This document shows positions 23,756 through 33,600 of a stretch of 51,158 nt of DNA, one piece after another. The notes beneath the pieces are model-generated. The model searched no databases. It was not told the DNA's origin and worked only from the letters and a program-made list of their open reading frames with translations. Positions within the stretch are counted from its first letter, which is position 1. Each line of letters begins with the position of its first letter. The stretch is from QQUD01 sp039029915 (GTDB lineage: Bacteria > Chloroflexota > Anaerolineae > Promineifilales > Promineifilaceae), in the NCBI GenBank assembly GCA_039029915.1, contig JBCCFD010000006.1:1-51158 (forward strand), written 5' to 3'. Both the position numbers and the translations under genes were made by a program.

Positions 23756-25120
23756 ATGAAATACCCAAACGTTCTCTTACTTACAATTGATACCCTGCGT
23801 GCAGACTGGCTGGGCTGTTATGGGCATCCCAAAGCCATAAGCCCTCACATGGACGCGTTTGCTGAAAAGTCGATGCGTTTTACACAGGCCGTAACGGGTG
23901 GCTCCTGGACACAGGCTGCTTTTCCCGTGATGATGACTTCAACTTATGCCTCGATGTACGGTGGTTGTTTGGGCCCGCTCTCAGAGGAACGGCCGTCTCC
24001 CATTAGCACCCTCACCATTCAAGGGTATAAAACAGCTGGATTTTCCACCTCCCCGCTGCTCAGCAAAACCTTTGCTTATGACCAAGGGTTTGAACAGTTC
24101 ATCGACCTTGTTCCCAACGAAAAAGACAACTTTGTACGAAAAATGAAGGGCGGGCAATCCCTATTACGCAACCCTTTATTTCATCAACTCGCGCTAACGT
24201 TTGGTCAAAATATGCGGCCAGCTAAAGTATATGAGCCAGCCGAAGTGTTGGTAGACAGCGTCATTGATTGGCTCTCATTAACCAATGGGCCATTCTTTGC
24301 TTGGGCACATTTTATGGACGTCCACTGGCCTTACCATTTGGAAGACCAGCTTACTAAACCGATGGACATTGCTCAGGCTTGGGAAGATTTGGTTCATCTT
24401 CATGAAGTTAACTGGAAAGGGGCATCAATTTCTGATGATCAGAAAGCGCACTATATTGGACTGTATGAAAAAGCGATTCGATATACGGATGCAGAAATCG
24501 GCCGTTTGTTGAACTGGCTTGAACAGTCACCGCTCGCCGATGACACCATTATCATCATCGTGTCAGATCACGGTGAGGAATTTATGGAGCGGGGATACTG
24601 GGGACACGTTGAAATTAATTTATATGATGAAATCTTAAAGGTGCCGATGTTAATGCGCTTGCCCGGTCAGCAAGAAGGACAAGTGATTGAGCAACAGGTG
24701 CGCACCCTTGACATCATGCCCACCGTTTTAGAACTTTGCAATTGTGAGATTCCTGAAAGAACAGAAGGAAGCAGTTTTGCTCCGCTGTGGAACGGGAACC
24801 CTGCCGCGTATGATCAACCGGTCTCAATTAGTGAACGGTGGCGTGAAGAAAACCACGTTGTGGCAGTGCGCACTGAGGCGTTTAAATACATCTGGGATAG
24901 TGAAACCCCTGAGCAACCAAAGCTTTATGATCTCTTAGCGGATCCAAAAGAGCTGACAAACGTCGTGGCCAATTTCCCTACTGAAGCTGAATATTTCCAA
25001 ACCCATGTCGATGCTCATCTAGCTAAGGTCGAAGCATCAAAACCAGATGAAAAAGTTGAGGAGCCACAGCTCGATAAGAATGTGGTTAACCGACTTCGTG
25101 ATTTAGGGTATGTTGAATGA
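23756..25120 (+). CDS. Sulfatase/alkaline-phosphatase superfamily hydrolase or transferase
   Basis: A 454-residue soluble protein of the sulfatase fold. Metal-binding blocks are present: IDTLRAD (residues 11-17) and SDHGEE (~272). At the catalytic position, where sulfatases have CxPSR or the related TLPSH, it has TQAAF with Thr52; the formylglycine cysteine/serine is absent. Threonine at this site is the nucleophile in phosphoethanolamine and lipoteichoic-acid-type transferases, so it may be a non-FGly sulfatase relative, a phosphodiesterase or a transferase. No signal peptide or membrane helix was seen, so it is likely cytoplasmic. The stop overlaps the next GT4 start (ATGA). Beside four sulfotransferases the call of a glycan-editing role is tempting but unproven. 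Confidence 0.8.
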   Translation: MKYPNVLLLTIDTLRADWLGCYGHPKAISPHMDAFAEKSMRFTQAVTGGSWTQAAFPVMMTSTYASMYGGCLGPLSEERPSPISTLTIQGYKTAGFSTSPLLSKTFAYDQGFEQFIDLVPNEKDNFVRKMKGGQSLLRNPLFHQLALTFGQNMRPAKVYEPAEVLVDSVIDWLSLTNGPFFAWAHFMDVHWPYHLEDQLTKPMDIAQAWEDLVHLHEVNWKGASISDDQKAHYIGLYEKAIRYTDAEIGRLLNWLEQSPLADDTIIIIVSDHGEEFMERGYWGHVEINLYDEILKVPMLMRLPGQQEGQVIEQQVRTLDIMPTVLELCNCEIPERTEGSSFAPLWNGNPAAYDQPVSISERWREENHVVAVRTEAFKYIWDSETPEQPKLYDLLADPKELTNVVANFPTEAEYFQTHVDAHLAKVEASKPDEKVEEPQLDKNVVNRLRDLGYVE

Positions 25121-26394
25121 TCAAGAATAAGATGAAAGTCTTATTTATTACGGCGTATTACACGCCTTGCCACCTTGGCTGGGGATATATGCGTCTTTGT
25201 GAGCAGGTGGCTGATGGACTGTATGAACGAGGCCATCAGGTGGCGGTCTTAACAAGCCAATATGTGGATGGGGATGAGGTCAAACCTTACCCAGTGCATC
25301 GGGATTTGATTATTGACCCTGATTGGAATGTTTCTACCTCAGCGATGCAGCAATTTTTTGTCGGACGACGCGACCGTGAAAATCAAGCGGTTAAACGGCT
25401 GCAGGAAATCAACGACCCGTTTCAGCCGGATATTATTTTCATTTGGCATGGACACGGGTTGCCTAGAAAAGTGTTTCAGGTGGCTGAAAATTGGGGCAAG
25501 GCCGTTTATTATTTTGCTAACTACCTGCCGGAAATGCCAGATGAGTATGAGCTTTACTGGCGTTCTTTTCCCAATAAGGGGCTAAATAGTTTTGTGAAGC
25601 GAATGTTAGCTCCGATTGCCCTGCGACAGTTGGCCCAAGAAGGGAAGCCGGTGCCTCTACAGTACACTAATGTAGTGACGGTGAGCCAATATGTGCGCGA
25701 TCGGCTGGTAAACGACCAGCTTATTCCACCAACGGCCGTTTCGATTCCTAACGGCATTGATGTGGACATGTTTTGGGGCGATGTGCGGCAGGTGGATTTA
25801 GAGAAACGGCCGTTGCGCTGCTTAACTGCTGGGCGGCTTGATCCCACCAAAGGATTTCACACCGTTGTTGAGGCCTTGGCCCTTTTGCAAAAAGAGATGC
25901 CGCTTGATCAACTTGAATGCACCATCATGGGTGGTGGGATGGCTTCTTATAAAGAGCAATTGGTGCAGCAAGTGGCTGCCGCAGGCTTGCAGAGAGTCAT
26001 CAAATTCCGTGACCCTGTATCAATTACCGAATGGGCAAATGTACTCGATGAATACGACGTGTTTATTTTGCCTTCCGAATGGTCAGAGCCGTTAGCGTCA
26101 GTCATGCTAGAAGCGATGTCAAAGGGCATGCTTATGATTGGCACCCCCATTGGCGGAAGTGGTGAGGTGTTGCGGCATCTCGAAACGGGGTTGGCATTTA
26201 CCCCAGGTGATTCACAAGAACTAGCTGAGCAATTTAAGCTCATTTTGAACGATCTCAATTTGGTAACCACGCTTGCTGAAAAGGGACAATCGTTTGTAAG
26301 ACAAGCGTACAACATTAACCATATCGTTGATCGAATTGAAGCGTATTTGCAAAACAGGATCGGTCTGCGGTTGATGGAAACTGAGGGACAATAG
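25117..26394 (+). CDS. Glycosyltransferase family 4
   Basis: A 425-residue GT-B glycosyltransferase, translationally coupled to the sulfatase-like gene by ATGA. It has a CHLGWGYMRLCEQVADGLYERGH N-terminus, VSIPNGIDVDMFWG (~210), TAGRLDPTKGFHTVVEAL and LPSEWSEPLASVMLEAMSKGML (with the GT4 E-x7-E). It would add one sugar in the cytoplasm. The O-antigen polymerase gene begins 2 nt after its stop. Donor unknown. Confidence 0.88.
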   Translation: MIKNKMKVLFITAYYTPCHLGWGYMRLCEQVADGLYERGHQVAVLTSQYVDGDEVKPYPVHRDLIIDPDWNVSTSAMQQFFVGRRDRENQAVKRLQEINDPFQPDIIFIWHGHGLPRKVFQVAENWGKAVYYFANYLPEMPDEYELYWRSFPNKGLNSFVKRMLAPIALRQLAQEGKPVPLQYTNVVTVSQYVRDRLVNDQLIPPTAVSIPNGIDVDMFWGDVRQVDLEKRPLRCLTAGRLDPTKGFHTVVEALALLQKEMPLDQLECTIMGGGMASYKEQLVQQVAAAGLQRVIKFRDPVSITEWANVLDEYDVFILPSEWSEPLASVMLEAMSKGMLMIGTPIGGSGEVLRHLETGLAFTPGDSQELAEQFKLILNDLNLVTTLAEKGQSFVRQAYNINHIVDRIEAYLQNRIGLRLMETEGQ

Positions 26395-26395
26395 T

Positions 26396-27808
26396 TTGTC
26401 ATCGTACGAATCAAGACGAGTTAATCTGAGTTTGTTAGAGCGCGACGCATTGCGATTGCGCTGGATGCAGGTGGCCATGATTATTGGCGTACTTGTTGTG
26501 AGTCCGCTTCTAGTCATGCTCCTGCCGAACCAACTGCGCATGATTGTGATGGTCTTGCCAGCCGGGTTTATCGGCTTTTTTGTGCTATTGAAGTGGCCGC
26601 AGCTGGGCTTTTTAGCGTTAACAACGGCTGGCATGCTGCTCATCAGCACGGTACCACTCATCGGGTTTGCGGCCTTAATGTACATCGTGCTGACGTTTGT
26701 TTGGCTATTTAAGATGATTGCGCTTGAACGAGAGCTTAAATTTGTCTCTGCACCGAGCGTAACGGCCGTAATCTACTTTGGCATTTTAGTCATTCTTTCA
26801 TTTTCGATTGGTCAGCTACCTTGGTTCCCCGTACAGGGAGCACCTATCGTTACCCAAATTGGCGGAGCCTTAATTTACCTTTGCTCCTTTTTGGCCTTTT
26901 TACTAACTGCCAACTTAATTAAAGACATTCGCTGGCTTAAATGGATGGTGTATACCTTTTTGCTCTTTGCTGGCGTCTTTGCCTTCTTATCGCTTGTGCC
27001 CTTTGGCCGTCGCTTTATTCGCTCTTATTATAGCATTCGGGCGACGAGCGGTAGCTTGTTTTGGGTTTGGACAACTTGTTTGTCATTGAGCATGGCCCTT
27101 TTCAATCGAAAAATGCCCATTTGGGCAAGGCTCCTTTCAGGTGCCGTTTGTGTTGCTATCTTATATTTTGGCATTCTCGTTAATCGACAGTGGGTATCCG
27201 GTTGGGTGCCACCTGTTGTGGCTGTAGTCGCGCTCGTTTGGATTGGCGCCCCGCGAGCCGCCATTCCGCTTTCAATTGCGGCCGGGGCCGGGATTCTTTC
27301 ACAATGGTCAATTGTGTACGGGCTGGTAGCTGGCGATAACGAATACAGCACTATCTCCCGCTTGGATGCCTGGCGAGTAATGTTTGAAATTATCAATATC
27401 AACCCTTTGTTGGGAGTTGGTCCATCAAACTACTATTTTTACACGCCACTATTTAATATTCTCGGCTTTTATGTGGAGTTTAATTCGCATAATAACTATA
27501 TTGATTTACTGGCTCAAACGGGCTATCTCGGCCTCATCTTTTTCTTCTGGGTTGTCATTGCCATTTGGCAACAGGGATACAGATTGTTGAAAGTGATTCC
27601 TCGCGGTGGTTTTGCACATGCCTTTGTGGTGGCATCACTTAGTGGTTTAGTAGCCTCTGTCTTTGCTGGCATGCTGGGAGATTGGGTCATTCCTTTTTAT
27701 TACAACATCGGTATTACCGGCTTACGCGCTAGCGGTTTGGCGTGGATGTTCTGGGGAGCGCTGGTTGCTATGGAGCGGATCATGCTCGCTGGTAAGCCGA
27801 TTGATTAA
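26396..27808 (+). CDS. O-antigen polymerase/ligase-family membrane protein (Wzy/WaaL-like)
   Basis: A 470-residue polytopic protein with about ten to twelve membrane helices and a large outer loop late in the sequence. SRLDAWRVMFEIININPLLGVGPSNYYFY is the conserved signature of the O-antigen ligase family. Such enzymes polymerise lipid-linked oligosaccharides or attach polymers outside the membrane. The best start is TTG 26396, with GAGGGA at 26383-26388; the previous gene ends 2 nt earlier. Polymerase versus ligase cannot be decided from sequence. Confidence 0.85.
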   Translation: MSSYESRRVNLSLLERDALRLRWMQVAMIIGVLVVSPLLVMLLPNQLRMIVMVLPAGFIGFFVLLKWPQLGFLALTTAGMLLISTVPLIGFAALMYIVLTFVWLFKMIALERELKFVSAPSVTAVIYFGILVILSFSIGQLPWFPVQGAPIVTQIGGALIYLCSFLAFLLTANLIKDIRWLKWMVYTFLLFAGVFAFLSLVPFGRRFIRSYYSIRATSGSLFWVWTTCLSLSMALFNRKMPIWARLLSGAVCVAILYFGILVNRQWVSGWVPPVVAVVALVWIGAPRAAIPLSIAAGAGILSQWSIVYGLVAGDNEYSTISRLDAWRVMFEIININPLLGVGPSNYYFYTPLFNILGFYVEFNSHNNYIDLLAQTGYLGLIFFFWVVIAIWQQGYRLLKVIPRGGFAHAFVVASLSGLVASVFAGMLGDWVIPFYYNIGITGLRASGLAWMFWGALVAMERIMLAGKPID

Positions 27809-27836
27809 ATACCAATTACGAACAGACAGGTGATCT

Positions 27837-28670
27837 ATGATAGGTCGATTAATAAGCGTCGCAGGTGAAGAATTTAAGTACAACTGGGTTTACTACAAAC
27901 ACCAGATAAGCGTTTCTGAATCTCAAAATGCTAAGGTGCTGGTAAACGGCAGCCCGAAGACGGGGACGACGTGGATGTATAAAATGATTGCATCCCTGCC
28001 TGGATATCTTCACGTGGGCAACTTCAATGGGAATTTAGAAAAGTATCACACCGTTATTCCTGGGTATGTTGTTCATGGGCACGATATTTACTCTGAGAAT
28101 TTGAAAGGGATTTTGGATAAAAACGGTATTCGTACCATTTTGATGATTCGGGATCCACGGGATCAATTGATTTCCAGAATGTTCCATGTCAAAAGGAGCA
28201 CCAAACACACTTGGCATGAACGAATTCAGGAGATGACGCTTGATGAGCTGCTGATGCTATGTATTGAAGGTCGGGAAGATTTACCCGGTACAGATTCCAT
28301 GATCAATTTGACGCTAGGCTGGCTAAACTCTAATTCTGGCGCGCTGTTTATGCGCTATGAAGAGCTGTTAGGTGATCCGGTTCCTAACTTTGCTAAAGTT
28401 TTGCGCCATATTGGCATTGAGAAAAATGTTGAATCATTGGCTGATGTTATTGTGGAGCGCAATCGCTTTGAGCGCTTGTCGATGGGGAAACGCATTTGGG
28501 AAAACGGCCGTAAACCTGGCCAAGAAAACAACAACTCCCACTTCCGTAAGGGCATCACGGGTGATTGGAAAAATTATATGAAATCTGAGCATGTTGCTCG
28601 GTTTAAAGAAGTAGCCGGTGAGCAGTTGATCGAGCTTGGCTACGAAAAAGATAACGATTGGAGCGTTTAG
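27837..28670 (+). CDS. Sulfotransferase (PKTGTTW type)
   Basis: A 277-residue sulfotransferase with the classical GSPKTGTTW phosphosulfate loop (38-46) and IRDPRD (~104-109) 3'-phosphate block of cytosolic sulfotransferases. AGGTGA precedes ATG 27837 by 4 nt. It is the clearest PAPS-dependent enzyme of the four here. Its C-terminus has KRIWENGRKPGQ and RKGITGDWKNYM, the latter matching the RKGxxGDWK motif that closes over the PAPS site. Substrate is presumably a sugar of the same polymer. Confidence 0.9.
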   Translation: MIGRLISVAGEEFKYNWVYYKHQISVSESQNAKVLVNGSPKTGTTWMYKMIASLPGYLHVGNFNGNLEKYHTVIPGYVVHGHDIYSENLKGILDKNGIRTILMIRDPRDQLISRMFHVKRSTKHTWHERIQEMTLDELLMLCIEGREDLPGTDSMINLTLGWLNSNSGALFMRYEELLGDPVPNFAKVLRHIGIEKNVESLADVIVERNRFERLSMGKRIWENGRKPGQENNNSHFRKGITGDWKNYMKSEHVARFKEVAGEQLIELGYEKDNDWSV

Positions 28671-28677
28671 GTCCGTC

Positions 28678-29592
28678 ATGAAACTTTCGATCATTGTCGT
28701 GAGCTGGAACACCCGCGACATTCTAGCAGACTGTTTGGAGTCTGTTTACCAATATCCTCCGACAGATCCATTTGAGCTTATTCTAGTCGATAATGCCTCA
28801 ACCGACGGCAGTGCTGAGATGGTTAAAAGCCGCTTCCCTCAGGCACGTTTGATTGAGAGCCAGGATAATTTAGGGTTTGCACAGGGAAATAACTTAGCCG
28901 TCCCGCTTTGTGAAGGGGAGTATGTGCTGTTGCTCAATCCCGATACGATCGTGAAACCGAATGCACTGCAGGAATTAATTCAGTTCTTAGATGCCAACCC
29001 AAAGGCTGGTGCGGCAGGCTCACGCTTGTTAAATCTAGATGAATCACTCCAACCCTCTTGCCATCCACGCCCACAGTTGGGTCGTGAGCTGTGGCGCTTG
29101 CTCCATTTTGATTCGATCAAGCCATACGGCCGTTACGACATGTACGGTTGGGATATGAGCAAAAATCGCGAGGTAGATGTGCTGATGGGCGCTTCATTGA
29201 TGGTTCGGAAGTCGATTCTTGATGAAATTGGCTTCCTAGACGGTGATTACTTCATGTATTCCGAAGAGGTTGATCTCTGTTTTCGACTGCAAAAAGCAGG
29301 CTGGACCCTTTTCTACGTGCCTTCCTCGAAGGTTATTCATTTAGGTGGCCAAAGTTCTAAGCAAGTGGCGATGGATATGTTCCTCCAGCTGTATTTGGGT
29401 AAGCTGAAATATTTTAGAAAACATTATGGCCCATTTGCTGGCTTTGTCTATAAGCTGATATTGCTGATTGCCTCACTCGTACGATTACTATTTACACCTA
29501 TCGCGTGGCTTCAATCACGCCCAAAGCGAGATTTAAACTTACAGTTGGTGCGGCGATACGGCCGTTTAATCCTCGCCTTACCCGGAATGTAA
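28678..29592 (+). CDS. Glycosyltransferase family 2 (rhamnosyltransferase-like)
   Basis: A 304-residue GT-A glycosyltransferase. SIIVVSWNTRDILADCLESV starts the nucleotide-binding fold, with VDNASTDGSAE, LNPDTIVKP and a late FMYSEEVDLCFRL block typical of WbbL-type rhamnosyltransferases. Two C-terminal hydrophobic segments (~255-290) may anchor it to the membrane face. ATG 28678 follows an AGG site by 7 nt and lies 7 nt after the sulfotransferase stop; a longer frame from 28636 overlaps that gene and is less likely. Confidence 0.88.
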   Translation: MKLSIIVVSWNTRDILADCLESVYQYPPTDPFELILVDNASTDGSAEMVKSRFPQARLIESQDNLGFAQGNNLAVPLCEGEYVLLLNPDTIVKPNALQELIQFLDANPKAGAAGSRLLNLDESLQPSCHPRPQLGRELWRLLHFDSIKPYGRYDMYGWDMSKNREVDVLMGASLMVRKSILDEIGFLDGDYFMYSEEVDLCFRLQKAGWTLFYVPSSKVIHLGGQSSKQVAMDMFLQLYLGKLKYFRKHYGPFAGFVYKLILLIASLVRLLFTPIAWLQSRPKRDLNLQLVRRYGRLILALPGM

Positions 29593-29593
29593 C

Positions 29594-30850
29594 ATGATAA
29601 AGCAGAAGAGCATCCTATGTTTACTGATCCTTTTTCTGCTTGCGATAGAAGTTCCCTTCGTATTAGCAGAAGAAGCCGACACCTTACCTGAAGACAATTT
29701 AATCATCAACCCGTGGTTTCGTGATGAGACAAACACCACAGCCAGTCATGACGGCTGGGAGATTACGGATGCCTGGGGCCTTAGCCAGAAAAACACCAAT
29801 CCAACGCCAGATGACGTGGTTGGCACCTCCGCTCGCATTGGTACACCAAAAGCTTCCTATAATGAAGATCACCGCATGAGTCAAATCATTGAAGCGGATG
29901 AAAGCCAGCCTGTGTTGCTCTTCCAGATGTGGCAGGTGAGCCGTAGCTTGGTTGAGCTAGACGCCACAATATATGTCAGCGATTCTCCAGATGGCCCGTG
30001 GGAGCCGGTATGGACACCTTGGAATCAACAGCTGTCGTCTGTACATTGGATGCAGACGCCGCTTTTTGAAGCAGAGCTGGATCGAGGATACCCATATTAT
30101 AAGCTTGATCTCAGCTGCAATTATTCGCACGGCATTGCGGGCTGTAAGTTTTCCGGCGTTTACTTTACGGTTACAGACCAAACCGGACAGGGTATTGAGG
30201 CTGGGTCACAAACAGAACTGGCTAACGCTAGCGATAATAATCGAGGCACCGGCGGCAGCAACAATAATCGGCTAGCCCTTGAAGGCTTAGGATTAGAGAG
30301 CGTAACGGCAACGGCCGTTTCTGCTCAGGAAATCGAAATCCTTTGGCCTGAACACGATCGTGTCGATGCGACCTATCAAATTGAACGCAGTTTAAGCGGA
30401 CGTGGCAATTGGCAGCTCGTCGACGCCGTATCTGCTGATGAGTGGGCCTATGTTGACGCTGGTTTACTGCCAAATACAGAATATTTTTATCGAATTCAGG
30501 TTAATTTTGAGGGTGGGGGGCGTACCCGAACGGCAATCTTTTCAGCAAGCACGCTGTCTGAATTCGTTGACGAACCGCCTGTAGAAGAAACGGCCGTTGC
30601 TGAAGAGCCACCCAGCATTGAACCAATCGCCACAAATGAACCAGCGCCTGAACCCATTGGGGAACCGACAGTTATCCAAGAGCCCGCTGTCGAAGAGCCA
30701 AGTATCGAGCCAGAACCAACTCCTGCGCCAGTAACGACCAACAGCGACAGCAACGTGGTTGATCAATATGGGCTTGTCCTGATTGGGTTTGGCTTAGGTG
30801 CGCTCCTTGTTGGGGGCATTTGGAGCATTACCCGTCGTAAGACAAATTGA
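29594..30850 (+). CDS. Exported fibronectin-III stalk protein with C-terminal anchor
   Basis: A 418-residue surface protein. It has a signal peptide (~1-25, ending FVLAEEA), an N-terminal region rich in Trp/Asp that may be a carbohydrate-binding beta-sandwich (NLIINPWFRDE...), a Gly/Asn linker (RGTGGSNNN), one fibronectin-III-like domain (~235-325, with NTEYFYRIQV), a Pro/Glu/Thr-rich stalk of PEPxPEP type (~330-385) and a membrane helix ending RRKTN. It starts 1 nt after the GT2 stop, so it is co-expressed with the glycan genes. The layout parallels the 13427 gene product. Probably a surface receptor or anchor for the polysaccharide; function inferred only from architecture. Confidence 0.75.
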   Translation: MIKQKSILCLLILFLLAIEVPFVLAEEADTLPEDNLIINPWFRDETNTTASHDGWEITDAWGLSQKNTNPTPDDVVGTSARIGTPKASYNEDHRMSQIIEADESQPVLLFQMWQVSRSLVELDATIYVSDSPDGPWEPVWTPWNQQLSSVHWMQTPLFEAELDRGYPYYKLDLSCNYSHGIAGCKFSGVYFTVTDQTGQGIEAGSQTELANASDNNRGTGGSNNNRLALEGLGLESVTATAVSAQEIEILWPEHDRVDATYQIERSLSGRGNWQLVDAVSADEWAYVDAGLLPNTEYFYRIQVNFEGGGRTRTAIFSASTLSEFVDEPPVEETAVAEEPPSIEPIATNEPAPEPIGEPTVIQEPAVEEPSIEPEPTPAPVTTNSDSNVVDQYGLVLIGFGLGALLVGGIWSITRRKTN

Positions 30851-30922
30851 TAACGAGCCGATTTAGAGTGAAAAGTCGGTGGCGCATTAGATTGCATCCC
30901 CACCTCCTTTTAGGTTTAACTT

Positions 30923-32170
30923 ATGAAGATTCTCTTTTTGACTCAAATTATCCCATTTCCACCCAATGCGGGCCCCCGTGTTAAAACATGGCATGTCTTA
31001 AATTATCTAGTTGAACGCGGGCATGATGTCACTTTAGCCTCTTTTGTGCGTGATGATGAGCGTGAATATGTGCCCGTTATGGAAAAGCTCTGCAAAGCTG
31101 TTCATACGGTACCCATTAATCGTTCGCGCGTGGCAGACGTAAGCTACTGGCTTAAAAGCCATCTGTCGGGACGACCGTTTCTTATTGAGCGAGACGATCT
31201 CAAACCGATGCGCCAGATTGTGCAACATCTGCTAGCTACAGAAACGTTTGATGTGGTGCATGCAGACCAGCTAACCATGACGCAATTTGCCTTAGACGCC
31301 AAGCAGGGTGGAGATAAACGACCGTTTATCATCTTTGACGCCCACAATGCCACTTGGACAATTTGGGAAAGAATGCGAGAAAATGCATCGCCACTTTTGA
31401 AACCGGTATACAAAATCGAAGAAAGCCGTATCAAAGCGTATGAGGGAATGCTTGTTGATCAATTTGATCACACGATGGTTGTGATTGATCCAGATCGCGA
31501 AGCGTTACTTGAAGGGGTGCCTCGCAGCCGGTGGGACCAGATCAAAACGCGCATGAGCTCGATTCCGATTGCTATTGACGCCGAAAAGCTTCAGCCAACT
31601 CAGCGCCAGCCCGGCTCTTGCAATATTATGACGCTTGGCTCGCTCAACTATCCGCCCAATGCAGACGGCATTCGCTGGTTTATGGAATCCGTCTTTCCGC
31701 TGGTGCGTGAGCAGATGCCAGAGGTGACGTTAACCGTCATTGGTAAAAATCCACCGGCAGACTTTTTAGAAATTGCTAATCGGTATCCGGGCAAAATTGA
31801 TGTGACCGGCTACGTTGATGATTTGACGCCTTACATGGAAGCCGCCGCGCTAATGGTGGTGCCTGTGCGGGCCGGTAGCGGTATGCGGGTGCGCCTGCTG
31901 GAAGCGTTTGCACGAGCCATGCCCGCCGTCACAACGACGATTGGTTTGGAAGGGATTCACGCCACGCATGATCGTGAGATTTTTGTGGCGGATGATGAAC
32001 GTACTTTTGCAGATGCCACATTGCAACTATTGAAAGACCCCAAGCTGCAAGAGAAGCTGGCTAAGAACGGCCGTTTATTAGCTGAACAAAAATATGATTG
32101 GCGAGCAGTGCTCAAACAGATGGACGCCGTTTATTCCCAAGCTGAAAAGGAACCTGCTTATGCTGGCTAA
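30923..32170 (+). CDS. Glycosyltransferase family 4 (PEP-CTERM/EpsH-associated type)
   Basis: A 415-residue GT-B glycosyltransferase of the group with a KILFLTQIIPFPPNAGPRVK N-terminus, often found with EPS loci. Donor block: ITLGSLNYPPNADGIRW (~235), PVRAGSGMRVRLLEAFARAMPAV (~305-330). It is likely cytoplasmic. The next gene starts inside its last codons (ATG 32160). It has no secretion signal. Confidence 0.87.
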   Translation: MKILFLTQIIPFPPNAGPRVKTWHVLNYLVERGHDVTLASFVRDDEREYVPVMEKLCKAVHTVPINRSRVADVSYWLKSHLSGRPFLIERDDLKPMRQIVQHLLATETFDVVHADQLTMTQFALDAKQGGDKRPFIIFDAHNATWTIWERMRENASPLLKPVYKIEESRIKAYEGMLVDQFDHTMVVIDPDREALLEGVPRSRWDQIKTRMSSIPIAIDAEKLQPTQRQPGSCNIMTLGSLNYPPNADGIRWFMESVFPLVREQMPEVTLTVIGKNPPADFLEIANRYPGKIDVTGYVDDLTPYMEAAALMVVPVRAGSGMRVRLLEAFARAMPAVTTTIGLEGIHATHDREIFVADDERTFADATLQLLKDPKLQEKLAKNGRLLAEQKYDWRAVLKQMDAVYSQAEKEPAYAG

Positions 32171-33506
32171 TCTGACCAAAACGCCCCAACGCACGCTGGT
32201 AGGCATCATGATTGTCGGTGTTTTGCTCCGCATCGTGACGTCACTCATCTTTTTTGGCAACGAAGTGCAGAGCTTGCCAGGTATTTTTGATGAAGTCTCT
32301 TATCATAATTTGGCAATTCGCGTGCTGGATGGACACGGCTTTTCATTTGGTGAAGCGTGGTGGCCCGGTACACCTGCAAACGAGCCAACGGCGCACTGGT
32401 CATATCTTTATACCTCATTCTTAGTTGGTATTTATGGGATTGTTGGTCCCAATCCACTGGTGGCCCGCATCATACAAGCGTTTATCACCGGAATCTTGAT
32501 GCCGCTCGTCACGTATCGCCTAGCCAATCGCGTTTTTGCCAAGCCGTTTGGTTCCGAAAAAGCCCAAACGATTGCCTTGATTGCGGCGGGAATTACGGCC
32601 GTTTATATCTATCTGTTCTACTATGCAGCAGCCCTTATCACGGAAAGTGTCTACATTTTGGGAATTGTTTGGACCTTTGATATCGTCGTTAAAATAAGCC
32701 AGCAAGAAGAAGACACCTCGATGAGGGATTGGCTGTTGTTAGGGGTGGCATTGGCACTGACTGTGCTCTTACGTCAGCTATTCTTGTTGTTTGCCCCATT
32801 TATGCTGGTTTGGCTGTGGTGGGCAAAGCGTCCTCAGATATGGAAGCTGGCAGTTCCGCTGATGGTAACGGCCGTGTTTATGGCGCCGTGGACATATCGA
32901 AATTATCAGGCATTCGACACATTTGTCCCATTAAATACTAATTCAGGGCATGCATTCTTCTGGGGTAATCACCCTAGCTTTGGCACACAGTTTGTGCCGA
33001 TTTTGCCCACTCGCCAATATTACGCCATGATTCCCGAAGAGCTTAAGGCTCAAGGGCTTAATGAAGCCGAAATGGACTCGGCGCTGCTAGAATTAGGCGT
33101 TGGTTTTGTTGTGGAAGACCCCGGTCGATATGTGTTGCTTTCCCTAAGCCGCTTCCCATCTTATTTCAAATTTTGGCCTTCATCGGAGTCTGGATTCGTC
33201 AGCAATGTGTCACGTGTGGCCAGCTTTGGTCTCTTTTTGCCGTTTATGATTTGGGGCCTTGTGATTGCGATGCAGCAATCGTTGCCATCCTGGAAAGAAT
33301 GGTTGGCTTCCCCGTTTACCCTCTTCTACTTATTTGTGTTGGTTTATACCGGCATGCATGTTTTAACGTGGACGCTGATTCGCTACCGTATTCCGATTGA
33401 CGCTATTTTTATCCTCTTTGCGGGGGTTGCTTTTGAGCGACTTTTGACACTTTTCGGCGTGTGGGAAAAACGGCCGTTTTCACCTGCGCCCCAATCCAAT
33501 ATGTAA
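32160..33506 (+). CDS. GT39-type membrane glycosyltransferase (PMT/ArnT-like)
   Basis: A 448-residue polytopic protein with about ten membrane helices. FDEVSYHNLAIRVLDGHGFSFGEAWW (~44-70) matches the outer-loop region with acidic catalytic residue of dolichyl/undecaprenyl-phosphate-sugar transferases. Such enzymes move a lipid-phosphate-linked sugar to an outside acceptor. ATG 32160 lies 11 nt inside the previous gene with AAGG upstream; a longer frame from 32094 is overlap only. A role in modifying the exported polymer or in protein glycosylation is equally possible. Confidence 0.85.
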   Translation: MLANLTKTPQRTLVGIMIVGVLLRIVTSLIFFGNEVQSLPGIFDEVSYHNLAIRVLDGHGFSFGEAWWPGTPANEPTAHWSYLYTSFLVGIYGIVGPNPLVARIIQAFITGILMPLVTYRLANRVFAKPFGSEKAQTIALIAAGITAVYIYLFYYAAALITESVYILGIVWTFDIVVKISQQEEDTSMRDWLLLGVALALTVLLRQLFLLFAPFMLVWLWWAKRPQIWKLAVPLMVTAVFMAPWTYRNYQAFDTFVPLNTNSGHAFFWGNHPSFGTQFVPILPTRQYYAMIPEELKAQGLNEAEMDSALLELGVGFVVEDPGRYVLLSLSRFPSYFKFWPSSESGFVSNVSRVASFGLFLPFMIWGLVIAMQQSLPSWKEWLASPFTLFYLFVLVYTGMHVLTWTLIRYRIPIDAIFILFAGVAFERLLTLFGVWEKRPFSPAPQSNM

Positions 33507-33600
33507 GGTCTGCAGTAAGGATACATCGCTACGATGTGGAAGTTGATTAAGTAAAATATAGTCTAGCTCCCACCACCACACTTAACGTCAAAATCTATAT

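Noticed and set aside
26221..26685. Long minus-strand frame opposite the GT4/polymerase junction
   Set aside because: Shadow frame; the plus strand carries two well-supported genes across the junction.
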